Assembly: GCA_014529385.2 (NCBI GenBank)
Contig: CM043950.1
Coordinates: 71,342,435-71,406,434, forward strand
Length of the DNA stretch: 64,000 nt
Direction of reading: 5' to 3'
Source: Adiantum capillus-veneris
Taxonomy: Eukaryota > Streptophyta > Polypodiopsida > Polypodiales > Pteridaceae
Position numbers and translations under genes: made by a program. The notes under the pieces were generated by a model that worked only from the letters and a program-made list of their open reading frames with translations, was not told the origin of the DNA and searched no databases. Numbering within the stretch: position 1 is the stretch's first letter; each line of letters opens with the position of its first letter. Positions 1-8,956 of the stretch are shown here, piece after piece.

Positions 1-645
1 GATATAGATAAAATTCATGTTATTGCTGATTTGCCTAGACCAACAACAATCAAGGGGTTCAAGCCTTCATGGGACATTGTGGATATTACACACAGTTCAT
101 TTACATGTATGCTATAATTGCAAAACCCATGTATAGCTTGATTACACACTTTGAGTAGACTGAAGCATGTGAAGAATCCTTCATGAATCTTAAGCAAGCT
201 CTCACCTCAGCTCCAATATTGAAAGCACCAGATTGAAATAAGATATTCCACATAAACGTATACTAGCTCAACTAGGAGACGAGAAAATTGATTTTCCTAT
301 TTCTTATGCTAGCCGGCAGTTTAACATAGCAGAAAATAATTATACCACCACCGAAAGGGAAGGATTAGGAATGATCTATGCCATAAAAAAGTATAGACAT
401 TATCTATTAGCAAAAAAAGTTTTGTTCTTCGTGGACCACCAAGAATTATTGTACTCGGTCAACAAGCCATGCAGCACGGGAAGAATAGTGAGATGGTTCA
501 TCATTCTTTTGGAATTTGATTTCACTATGGTTGTAAAGAAGGGCACTACTCATCAAAGAGCAGATCATTTGTCAAGGATTGTTTCAGGGAAATCACCTAA
601 AGGAGTAGATGATGATCTACCATATGCATTGATAGTCGTTTTTCA
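1..645 (+). pseudogene. A-0: RT end and RNase H remnant of a family A Ty3/gypsy element
   Basis: Broken 3' part of a reverse transcriptase plus RNase H. The first bases read like the RT connection (DKIHVIADLPRP), matching the family A copy near 20430 (ESKIKAIADLPPP). RNase H blocks follow from about 305: NNYTTTEREGLGMIYAIKKY, then FFVDHQELLYSVNKPCSTGR and QRADHLSRI. A continuous frame exists only from 371; before that several stops and indels are needed. Similarity to family A stops near 645, after the GVDDDLPY block. The upstream part lies outside the window. Seen: motifs and breaks. Inferred: an old, dead copy. Confidence 0.85.
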
Positions 646-1329
646 GCTCTCCGTAATTGCCATAGTGAGTTACTCCACCCTACCAACATCACCTAAACAT
701 TGTGGCTATTTTTACCTTTTCATTGTACATAGGCGTGCGTGAGTTAGGGGGCTTTTCCCATATCTTCTTAAAACCCTCAATTAGCTAGTCATTGGGCTAG
801 TTGAGCCAAAAAAAATAAAAAATAAGATATATTATGGCCCATTTGTGTGTAAATATTTCATTGTATATAGGGCCTAAATATAAGGAATTTTCATAATTAT
901 TTTGATATTTATTTAAATATTTCTACCTAGGTGTGTATTATTTGCCTATGTATGCTATGTACATTGACTCACCATTACCACAATTTTCTTACCATTTTGC
1001 ATGCTCTTTATTCCTTATAAAAATATCTTCACACAAGCTTCTCTTATTTTTGATGTGAATCCACTCCTAAGAAAAAACCTCAAAAATACTTTCCACCATC
1101 AGTCATTGCCTTTCACTAAATTCCTATTTCTTATCTTTTGTAAATAAATATACATCAAAAAAACAAATGAGGGCCCTCCTCATTTGATTCCCTATATTTT
1201 CATATATTTATTTTTTATATATTTATAGCCCACACTATTCTAAATTCCATAAATTGTTTATATATACTAACCTGTCTTTTTTCATCATATCCATGTATTA
1301 TATTTATGCATAATCCACAACCATGCACA
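646..1329. other. AT-rich stretch without recognisable gene
   Basis: No credible ORF or RNA gene. The sequence is AT-rich with short poly-A/T runs and looks like decayed intergenic or LTR DNA. Its left edge coincides with the loss of similarity to family A pol. Confidence 0.5.
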
Positions 1330-1654
1330 TTTTCAAACCCCTAGGAATCAATTATGTCATGCTCTCATGCAAGGAGGGGCTCCCCTTTGGAGCCATATGA
1401 AAATTCAACAAAAGGGGGGCCACTGAAGACTTTTTGTGAAGGTCTTTTGGTGGGATTTTTAATATCCATCTCCACTTCGAATTTGAAGCGGTGGTCAAAA
1501 GAGAAAATGTGGACCAAGAGCTGAATAATCACCTCAAAATTTTGGTGATTTTTGGAGCAACCACAGGTGAGCTATGATTTTTTGAGTGAACCCCAGTCTG
1601 CCCTCTTTTCTCACAAGTAGTCCATAGTCTTCTCTCACCTCTTTCCACACTTCT

Positions 1655-1681
1655 ACACACACACACACACACACACACACA
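1655..1681. repeat. (CA)n microsatellite
   Basis: Uninterrupted CA dinucleotide run of about 13 units within the LTR-like sequence. Confidence 0.95.
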
Positions 1682-2200
1682 TTCCTCTCAATCCCTCACT
1701 CAAACCTGCACCTTCAATGGTTTCCCTCACCTTCTTCACCATTAACCTCTCCTCTTACTCCCATAGCTCTTATATGAGCTCCACATGTACATACACCATC
1801 TCTATGCCTCTCTCTATTATCTTCAAAGTACAATTCCATCTTACCCCTTCTCTATAAACATGAAATTCAGCATGTAAACCATGCTTAAACTCTACAAATC
1901 AAGAGATATCATCAACAAAATTATCATTTTCATCGCAATAATCAACCTTGGCGGCGGTGGCGTAAAGAAGAGAAGACAAAGAAGAAGATAGATAGTCATT
2001 TTGAGAACTTACACAAGTAAGTCCTTCTTCAAGCTTCACCATCACAAATATTTCCTTACATCAACCATCCACCTCATTCTACCCATTGTAAATATGACAT
2101 TAACTTTCTAGTGATTACTAACACTAACCACTAACATACTAACACAAAATAGACATTGATCTAACCATAAAAGACACCTCACCTCAAGACATGTGGATAT

Positions 2201-2203
<3 letters not shown>

Positions 2204-2241
<38 letters not shown>
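2204..2241. repeat. (CT)n microsatellite
   Basis: Uninterrupted CT run of about 19 units. It creates spurious SLSL/RERE reading frames that are not genes. Confidence 0.95.
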
Positions 2242-2242
<1 letters not shown>

Positions 2243-2421
2243 TGCATAAAACTCTACTTTCACCTTATCTACCATCAATAATGCTCTCTTTTGAGCCCAC
2301 ATCCATGACTCAAGCAGACAAAGAAGGCCCGCAATGTTTTGATATTCAAAAAAAAATCATAATCTTGATTTGTTATATTGTAATTAGGATTTCCAATAAT
2401 CTTAATGAGGGGTCTCCAACC

Positions 2422-2429
2422 TATAAATA
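2422..2429 (+). promoter_or_regulatory. TATA-like box of the degenerate LTR
   Basis: TATAAATA followed by GC-rich sequence, about 190 bases before the primer-site-like sequence. That spacing would suit an LTR promoter with a short R-U5. Confidence 0.45.
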
Positions 2430-2617
2430 GGCCCCTCTCCTTCTTTTAAAAAAACCTCCAATATCTCACATAGCACCCCAACACTCTATGCGTGAGGAGA
2501 GACTTAGGTGTAGCAACCACTTGTGAGCTTCACTCTATGGTTTGTAGTATGTTCTATGGTTTGTAGTATGCTATTTCGGGTATTTTGCAGGGAACTCCAT
2601 GCTTCCGGATATAGGAG

Positions 2618-2629
2618 TGGTATCAGAGC
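2618..2629 (+). promoter_or_regulatory. Candidate primer-binding site for initiator tRNA-Met
   Basis: TGGTATCAGAGC complements the 3' end of plant initiator tRNA-Met, the usual primer of Ty1/copia and several Ty3/gypsy elements. No clear LTR end (CA) sits directly before it and no Gag follows, so the element is truncated or the match is fortuitous. Confidence 0.5.
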
Positions 2630-3185
2630 ATTGGACGCTCCTCTCAACACATGCGTGATCAAGAAGAGTATATACAAAGATAAGTGTAAATTCTGGTTTA
2701 AATTTTCATGATTTTATTTGTGTAGTTGCTTAATATTTTCATCTAATCACCCATCATATTTGTTAATCAAGCCTTAGTTATATGTCTTGTCACAGAAACA
2801 TACTAGGCATAGGATTAGTAGGTAAAGTATGTTCGTATAGAGAATTACTTAGTGAATGTAATTGATTACAATACTCGTATAGTGAGGAATCTAATGGTTG
2901 TGACTCTAATGCAACAAACCAATTAGAATTCATGCCTAACAGGACACAAAAAACTATACTATTTTTATCATAAAACTTTCATTTTCTTTTCGTAATTATT
3001 ACACACATGATTCTGCTTCTTGCTAATGCATAGCACCTTGCTCGATAATGGCTTGGATCTCCATATCACATTCCTGTAGCGGTCATATTATGTATCTACT
3101 AATGGCATACACTGTAAGAAATAGGAGATGTGCCTTATATGTTAGACTTGTAGTATATATATAAGGGAAATTTGAGGTATAGGAC
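2630..3185. other. Non-coding stretch after the candidate primer site
   Basis: No supportable gene. It may be the decayed leader of the element whose primer site is at 2618. A TATATATATAA-type run lies near 3153, about 30 bases before the short ORF at 3186. Confidence 0.4.
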
Positions 3186-3377
3186 ATGGAAGATGAAGAA
3201 GAAGCGAACTTTTACATAGTAGGGACAATCCCAATAGACCTTGTAGACATGCTCAACAAATCTCATAACTTTCGACCACTTCCTCGAGAAGGAATTGAAA
3301 TAATCACGACCATTGTACAAGGAGAACAGCTACGCAATTTTCCACCTGGTGGGAAAGCACCCATGCTGTACATTTAA
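3186..3377 (+). CDS. Hypothetical 63-residue ORF
   Basis: Starts MEDEEEANFYIVGTIPIDLV and ends with a proline/glycine-rich stretch and KAPMLYI. A TATA-like run is just upstream. I recognise no family. It resembles the pre-gag pg70 proteins in length only, with none of their motifs. It could be chance in decayed repeat DNA. Confidence 0.15.
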   Translation: MEDEEEANFYIVGTIPIDLVDMLNKSHNFRPLPREGIEIITTIVQGEQLRNFPPGGKAPMLYI

Positions 3378-4006
3378 GCCAACTTTTTGTTTTATTTTCC
3401 ACTCTCTTGTGTCGAGCTGCAAGAATAGCGCCAGTAGAGCCGTCTGACCTACTAACTGTCACTACATTATCAACTATCGTCTGTGCCAATAACCACACCC
3501 TTCAACACGTACGACGCAAACCTGCATGTTGGGACACGTGTCGGGCGATCGACGACTATAGATAATTGTTCTCTCTCTCGTTAGCTGGTGGCCCCTTGAG
3601 CCTCTCTTCCCATGCATCAGCCGTTCGCACATGCACACCGCCTACCTCTCTCTATCTACACAGTAACTGTCCTGAGATCTCCCTCTACCACTCCTACTTG
3701 CACTCTCGAGCCACCAATCACTTAATACAAATGGTGGGCTACCCACCACCTCTGCATGCACATTCTGGAGCCAAACCAAGCCACCAACTAAACCCCTCTC
3801 TCTCTATCTCTCGGTGCAGCCCGCCATGCACGAATGGAGCACCTTGATGCTGGTAACGACCCCCCACAACAGTGGCACGTACCATCCACTTTGAGAGCCG
3901 CACAGCATCACCAACTCTCTCTCTCTCACACACATAGTTGTCGCCAGGGCCAGCATGGCGTCAATCCACCCCGCAACAATCAGTGGCGCCCACAATATCT
4001 CCCTCG

Positions 4007-4008
<2 letters not shown>
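3378..4008. other. CT-rich, gene-free stretch
   Basis: Pyrimidine-rich with scattered CTCTCT blocks. Short ORFs on both strands here are low-complexity products of the composition. I see no gene. Confidence 0.5.

Positions 4009-4093
<85 letters not shown>
4009..4093. repeat. Long (CT)n microsatellite
   Basis: About 42 uninterrupted CT units, the longest simple repeat in the window. The overlapping SLSLSL and RERERE frames are artefacts of it. Confidence 0.97.
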
Positions 4094-4096
<3 letters not shown>

Positions 4097-4587
4097 CGGC
4101 TCAACCACTCAACCGCCATGCATATTTTCAAACCAAAAAAAAGGGGCGGCCGACCTACAGTTTCATCTGTATGCCACCCACCATGCAGCTTTCCATCTAC
4201 GATATACATGAAGAAAGAGAGATAGAGAGCGGTGAGAGAGTGACAGAACGCGTGTAGGCGCACCTCCTAGAGCTAAGTGCTACGCCGGCACGGCGAGAGA
4301 GAAGAGAGGAGAGGAGAGAAGAATGAGATGGACACTGGATGCAATCTCCCCCCGTGCAAGAGTGACCATTTCCCTCTTGCACGTATTTAATTTATAGATT
4401 CTTAAATGGTCAAAGTGAGCACAAATTGGCCGGCCGATCATAAATGGCCAAAGCTCATAAAGAGCACTTGAATAATAAAATGTACATAAAATATGATATC
4501 ATTTTGCAATAGCTTAGCTAGATGAAGCCTTTTCCACCTGTCACACAACTGTAGTAAATAATAAGATATCAATTCCATAACATGAAG
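4094..4587. other. Non-coding stretch left of A-del
   Basis: Starts with more purine/pyrimidine-rich sequence (GAGA runs near 4300), then AT-rich DNA. No gene. Its right edge is where similarity to the 3' region of family A begins on the minus strand. Confidence 0.45.
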
Positions 4588-5015
4588 AGTGAGTTGAGAT
4601 AAAGATTCCATGAAGGTCCAGATCCTAACAACAGCAACACGCTCCTATACACACTAGGAAACACAAAGAATACCTCTAGGAGGCACATCAGTGGGAAAAA
4701 GGAACTTTGCTAATCACTCAACTCTAAACTAGAAACACTCCTATCCTACTAATTCTACCTACCCTCCATCACTCGAGTGATAAGGATCAAAGGTGTTTTA
4801 TGGCATAGGTTTCTGTTTCAGTGTACTGGATGCGAATGTGTAGGTTTGAGTCAATGTTTTGACTTTTATTGTGTATACTCGTTTGCTAATTGCTCTTGCT
4901 CTTCATTATTTTTGTTTTTTGTGAGTATAAGTCTTTATATATACATTCCCTAAGATTGGGAGATTGAGAGGTCAGGGAGGAAGGTTGAGAGGAGAGTGAG
5001 TGAATGATGACTGTC
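4588..5015 (-). repeat. A-del 3' region, inverted copy of A-full 3' region
   Basis: Read on the minus strand this begins TGTTTG directly after a GGAAGGGGGGAG tract, carries TATATATAAA, and realigns with 24350-24480 over the blocks TGTGCCTCC and GGACCTTCATGGAATC. The two copies differ in between: A-full has roughly 350 extra bases that include the acidic ORF at 23912. Similarity ends at 4588. Confidence 0.7.
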
Positions 5016-5182
5016 AGCAAACACTCCCCCCTTCCTTGGGTAGATCATACCGTTTGAAATGTGCTCGTCACCGTTTGAAACCAATTGTTCCAGTTGGTAA
5101 TAGGTGGGGATTATTGCCAGTAGTTTTCTTTTACCTTAGGTGCCTCATTGAGTTGCAAGGGTGGTAAGGTACTTTCCCAGGA

Positions 5183-5801
5183 TCAAACTTGAAGTGGTTC
5201 ATCAGGTGATTCTTGAACACTGGGAGGTGTGGATTGCTTTGTAGCTTCATGGAGGTCCACTATTGTAGGTGGAGGCTGTGGAGAAGCTTTTACATCTATG
5301 GATGCATTACATGAGGAGCTAGAAGCTTCATGGGACTCCCCTCTTCTTGAGCTAGGTGGAACAAATCGTTCTTTCTTCGGTACCCAAACTAGCTCTGAAG
5401 CGGGTGTGTAGCATTCTGTGATTTTTTCCTTTCCACGATCGTCAATTCGTTTTGGAGCTACAGGATTGGGCGCACATGGGTTAGGTGACAAGTAAGAACG
5501 CAATCTACGTTTTGGCACCCTGATTTGATCATTTCCTTGATAGTAGCCTTGGGCTTCCAATAGTTTTTTGGGAATCCAATGCCACGTTTCCTTACATTTC
5601 TTGGAGCGAGTGGGACATTTCTTACAAGTCTTCTGTTTTTTAGCACTAACTATGGTCACTAAAGAAGATTTAGGAACCCACTTGTATGTTTTCTTTGTTA
5701 TGTTAGGATGAGTAATGTCAGAAGCTATATGCATTGCTTGTAGCATATTTAAGGGTACGGTCATTTCATCTCCCTCAGGTGTTACCCAGGTTGTCCCCCT
5801 A
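5183..5801 (-). pseudogene. A-del: protease end fused to the C-terminal WVPK tail
   Basis: Continues the A-del protease ORF interrupted by A-full. The first residues (GTTWVTPEGDEM) match the end of the A-full protease ORF (TTWVTPDGEEI near 18838). After about 25 residues the frame runs straight into the tail that A-full encodes only after integrase: TYKWVPK, WHWIPKKLLEAQGYY, ELVWVPKK and FVPPSS. RT and integrase are absent, and the frame stays open across the join. It ends in TGA where A-full has CGA, a C-to-T change. Confidence 0.8.
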
Positions 5802-6388
5802 TGTTAACCCTCACGGCTCACGGACACCCCATCACCTATGATGGACGTGTATTATGTATTTGGTAGAGTCAGGTACCGGGCTTGTCGCACCAATAGGAAA
5901 AGGGTAAGAGTGATCGCCGATGAGAGGCGCACTCTAACTGGGACATTCAAGGGATTAGTTGGCTAAGCATGGGCACCCAAGTGTGAATGGGGTGAGCTCA
6001 TATAAAAGCCAACTAAACCTAAAATTCACTCATTCTCTCATTTGTGCAATAGAAGAGTGCTCTTGCTCCATCTCCATCTCCATCTTCTTCTTCTTCACCT
6101 CCTTGTGTGTGTGTGTGTATGTGTGTGAGAGAGAGAGGGAGAGTGTGTGTGTGATCGAGCATTACGAAGGCACGACGGCGGCGAAGCGGTTGAGCGCGGC
6201 ACGGCTGCAGATTCTTCTTCATCGCGGCGAGGAATCCACCACGAAGGCGAGCGTAGAGCGATGAGTGACACACCCTTTGCTCTCTTGAGCTTGCTAGATT
6301 AGTCTTGTTGTGTGCTTGGAGCCATTTGTGGCTCGCACACGGTGTATCCGCAAGTCCCTTGCTTTGACAGTGCGGCAAGGAGCGCACA
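5802..6388 (+). repeat. A-full 5' LTR
   Basis: 587-base LTR starting TGTTAACCC and ending GCGCACA, matching 25639-26229. TATAAAA lies at 6001-6007. A GT/GA-rich simple repeat (near 6105-6155) lies in the presumed R-U5 region and differs in length between the two LTRs. Confidence 0.92.
6001..6007 (+). promoter_or_regulatory. TATA box of A-full 5' LTR
   Basis: TATAAAA, repeated at the same place in the 3' LTR (near 25838). The expected transcription start is about 30 bases downstream. Confidence 0.7.
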
Positions 6389-6392
6389 TTTT

Positions 6393-6410
6393 TGGCGCCG
6401 CTACCGGGGA
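6393..6410 (+). promoter_or_regulatory. A-full primer-binding site (tRNA-Asp type)
   Basis: TGGCGCCGCTACCGGGGA begins four bases after the LTR end. It matches the common plant primer site TGGCGCCGTTGCCGGGG, complementary to the 3' end of tRNA-Asp, except for two changed bases in the middle. Confidence 0.85.
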
Positions 6411-6907
6411 ATCGCCCTGCACTAAGCCCAAGAGGCACTTTGTGCTTCTCCTATGAGTTGTTTGTAGTAGGAAAGAAGAGGAAGAGGAAGAAGAATGAGT
6501 TGTTTTTCTCTAAGTTGTTAATTTCTGTGTTGTCTGCAAGTTCTGTGATTTCTGCATAATGTTGTGTTTTTTGTTTGCACACAGTCTTTGCATAATTAGT
6601 AGTCATTAGCTTGTTGGCAGTGAATGAATAAGTAGGAAGGTAGTTAGCAATTTCTGTTTGCACACAGTCTGTACACAGTTATCTGTCAAGGTTTGGCTGC
6701 ACACAGTCTTTGCACAGTAAGGTAGTGAGAGAGGAAGTAGGTGGACAGTTAGCTCACTGTCAGTAAGCAGTTAACAGATTAGTCAGTGGTTAGCAGCACT
6801 GTTAGTAAGTAGATAAGGTAGTGAGCTGTCTGTGAGCTGCTGACTAGGAGGTTAGGTAGGTGAGAGTGTGTGTGTGGCCAAGAAAGGGTCACCTAAACCG
6901 CGCGCGG
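6411..6907 (+). repeat. A-full leader, first part, with imperfect internal repeats
   Basis: Non-coding leader between the primer site and gag, later split by C. GCACACAGTCT recurs near 6578, 6658 and 6700, and GTTAG/CAGTTAG-type units fill 6720-6860. The last part matches the A-del leader near 31250 (minus strand) through the GTAGGTAGGT...GTGTGTGTG block. No ORF here is credible. Confidence 0.6.
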
Positions 6908-7731
6908 TGTCATGCTGTGACACGTACATAGTGGGAACGCATGCTACAAGAGTTATCTTGTATTTTTTTAGATCCATAATTATATTTCCTATAGTGTACA
7001 TATGCATATTTAAGTATAATAATAATCCTTCTATCTCATCCTATTATTTTTCTCAAGGGTAACCTATCCTTACTTTACCATCAGAAAATACTATGGGAAA
7101 AGCATCAATAGCTTCGTCTTTTTAACTTGGGGCAAAAAGCATTGATTATTTATTTCTACTATTTCATTATCATCTAACACCCTAGCTAGATCCTATATCT
7201 AGGGTAAACTCCAATATATATATATTCTATGTATTTTTTATACTTTTCTTATATTTCTTTTAAATAGCTACTAGGAGAGAATCAAATCCTAGTGGGACAC
7301 TAGGTGGCATGATTTCAAAGATACACTTATTTTAATGCATTATTGCAAGCATGGTTACAAAACTTTGTCAAGGAGAAATGTCATGCTTTCATATGGCATG
7401 AGGTGTCATTGGGAATTAAATGAAAGTCAAGGCTAAGGAGACCACATGAAGACTTTTGCTGCCATAAATGGAGCCTATTTTGATGAATTGTTTACACAAG
7501 GTTCCAATCCGAATTGGAGAATGATTTTAAAATGAAAATCATAGCTAATGAGCTGAAGTTTCTGCCCATATTTTTATTTTTTTATTTGGAGCTACGGTTG
7601 AGGAGATATGATAAAAATACTGGACCCCAGTCTGCCCACATCATGCAGGGACAGCTCATTTCCAACTTTTCCAATTCCTGTTCACACTGGCTCCTCTCTT
7701 CTTGTGTAAACCCTTGTGGGTTCCCTTCACC

Positions 7732-7742
7732 TATAAAAGGGG
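7732..7742 (+). promoter_or_regulatory. TATA box of element C 5' LTR
   Basis: TATAAAAGGGG after CTTCACC. The same sequence occurs in the 3' LTR near 12428. Confidence 0.7.
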
Positions 7743-8010
7743 ACCTCTTCTTCCTTGGAAGGAACTCAAGCATTCAAACCATTGATGAGAGGAATTCTTG
7801 AGGGAGTGAGTAGTAATGCCTAATTGTACTTAGCCCCATTAACATAAGCCCAAGCCTACACTTTCTCCTAGAGGAAAACTAGCCATTCTTGTACGCCATC
7901 CTTGGAGGATCAACTCTAATCAAAGAAGGTGTTGTACTTGGCGTATCAATCAAAGTGGAATTATCCACTCTTCTTCTCTCTCCATCAATAATGGTGCCGA
8001 AGGGTTTCAG

Positions 8011-8145
8011 GTAAGATGTGTTCTACATTGATGTTTTCTTGATTTCTTGTTGTTTTCATTTTCATCTCTAATCCAACTTATATATATGTATCTAATCTCA
8101 TCTCCTTAACCAAACCTATCTCTCCCATTCATTCATCCTCTGTAG
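8011..8145 (+). other. Candidate leader intron in the C LTR
   Basis: A strong donor (CAG|GTAAGA at 8011) is followed by a T/C-rich stretch, a branch-like CTTAAC near 8105 and an acceptor TCCTCTGTAG|G at 8145. A second AG lies at 8161. Joining at 8145 would open a 50-codon frame from ATG 7991, stopping at TGA 8276-8278, which overlaps the ATG of the first pg70 ORF. This is an inference without transcript evidence. Confidence 0.35.
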
Positions 8146-8274
8146 GTTCTCTTTGCTACAGGTACATCTCTCCCCGCAGTATCCTTATTGCCTACGGGCA
8201 AGAATAGGGCTTGGGAGGGAAACTTCTCATCTCTTCACTTCTCTCATATCTACATTTCTCACATACTATCCTAG

Positions 8275-8493
8275 ATGAATAACCCACATGATGATCATTT
8301 CTATCGCTTTCACTCTGTACGATCTATTAGAATTAACGTATGGATTAGCCGTAAAATACACTTTCAACAACGTATAGTGTTTCTCTTCGGCCCTGAAAGG
8401 CTCAATGAAATACTTCTATCACCGGATCCCATCATACTACCTCTCATAGACTATAATTTTTCTTTTGATGTAAGCGTAGTTATCTTGCTATGA
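8275..8493 (+). CDS. pg70-a small protein in C 5' LTR (72 aa)
   Basis: Member of the recurring pg70 family. Key blocks are SIRINVWISRKIHFQQ, RIVFLFGPERLNEIL, DPIILPLI and the terminal SFDVSVVILL directly before the stop. The pattern suggests alternating beta strands around one helix (my inference). The start is the first ATG after the candidate intron; no ATG occurs between 8146 and 8275. The stop overlaps the next start as ATGA at 8490. The copy in the 3' LTR encodes the same protein. No known family is recognised and the function is unknown. Confidence 0.7.
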   Translation: MNNPHDDHFYRFHSVRSIRINVWISRKIHFQQRIVFLFGPERLNEILLSPDPIILPLIDYNFSFDVSVVILL

Positions 8494-8702
8494 ACCAAGA
8501 GGATTTGTACACACAATTAATCCCAATCACTAGACAAAATATCTATATTATGGTAAGCACAAAACTACAATTCCAAAGAACAATTCGTAGCCTATTTGGT
8601 CAGCCAAGATTGAATGCCATTAACTCATCCATTAACCCTTTCATATTACCCATGATACGATATGACCATAGCCTTGATGTTTTCATCTTCGTATTGTTTT
8701 GA
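8490..8702 (+). CDS. pg70-b small protein in C 5' LTR (70 aa)
   Basis: Second member of the tandem pair, diverged from pg70-a but sharing FQ, GxxRL, PFILPMI and the terminal SLDVFIFVLF. It starts inside the ATGA overlap with pg70-a, an arrangement that permits coupled termination-reinitiation (inferred). The 3' LTR copy differs by one visible residue (threonine to lysine in QRTIRS). It resembles the second ORF of element G (62497) more than its own neighbour, so the a/b duplication predates the split of C and G. Confidence 0.7.
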   Translation: MNQEDLYTQLIPITRQNIYIMVSTKLQFQRTIRSLFGQPRLNAINSSINPFILPMIRYDHSLDVFIFVLF

Positions 8703-8909
8703 CATTCTCTTTTGCCTTCTTTCTTTGTGTGTGTGAGTGCAAGAGAGAAGGAGTGAGTCTTCTTTGATTGCACTTCTTTCCAAACCCTAGTCTTCATGGC
8801 ATCTATGGTTTAACTCCTTCATATAGTTTTTGTTGAGTTCTCTCACAAACTCTCACAGCCATAAGCCCGGTGCTTTCCTGGCAAGACCGCAAATTTCTCG
8901 ACATATTTT

Positions 8910-8927
8910 TGGTGAACCCGACGTGAA
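8910..8927 (+). promoter_or_regulatory. Element C primer-binding site
   Basis: TGGTGAACCCGACGTGAA starts six bases after the 5' LTR end and begins TGG as primer sites do. I could not assign the tRNA with confidence. It differs from the sites of A-full and of D, E, F and G. Confidence 0.65.
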
Positions 8928-8956
8928 TCTGCTAGGGTGAGAGTTTGTGGGTAACC

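Larger units (their letters stand above)
1330..2617 (+). repeat. Degenerate LTR-like sequence
   Basis: Contains blocks seen in U3 of other LTRs here: TTGGAGCCATATGA then ATTCAA at 1396 (compare 60598 in the G LTR) and ACCCCAGTCTGCCC near 1592 (compare 7624 and 12320 in the C LTRs). A TATA-like box lies at 2422 and a primer-site-like sequence follows at 2618. No partner LTR is in the window, so the ends are approximate. It may be one LTR or a composite of two. Confidence 0.45.
6908..8903 (+). repeat. Element C 5' LTR (1996 bases)
   Basis: TGTCATGCTGTGACACG to TCTCGACA, matched by 11603-13599. TATAAAAGGGG near 7732 is the likely promoter. Everything from about 7765 would be transcribed, so the two small ORFs at 8275-8702 lie in the R-U5 part. 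A plausible intron sits at 8011-8145. Such a long LTR with conserved ORFs is unusual. Confidence 0.92.

Noticed and set aside
3834-4263. ORFs of 95-125 codons on both strands rich in SLSL or RERE
   Set aside because: They are translations of the (CT)n microsatellite in all frames.
5959-6438. ORFs of 100-139 codons over the A-full 5' LTR
   Set aside because: They lie over the LTR and its GT/GA repeat; the equivalent frames in the 3' LTR differ, so no coding conservation.
7514-7801. 95-codon ORF in the C LTR, repeated at 12210
   Set aside because: It starts upstream of the TATA box and spans the promoter, and it shares no motif with other elements. Its duplication only reflects the LTR pair.
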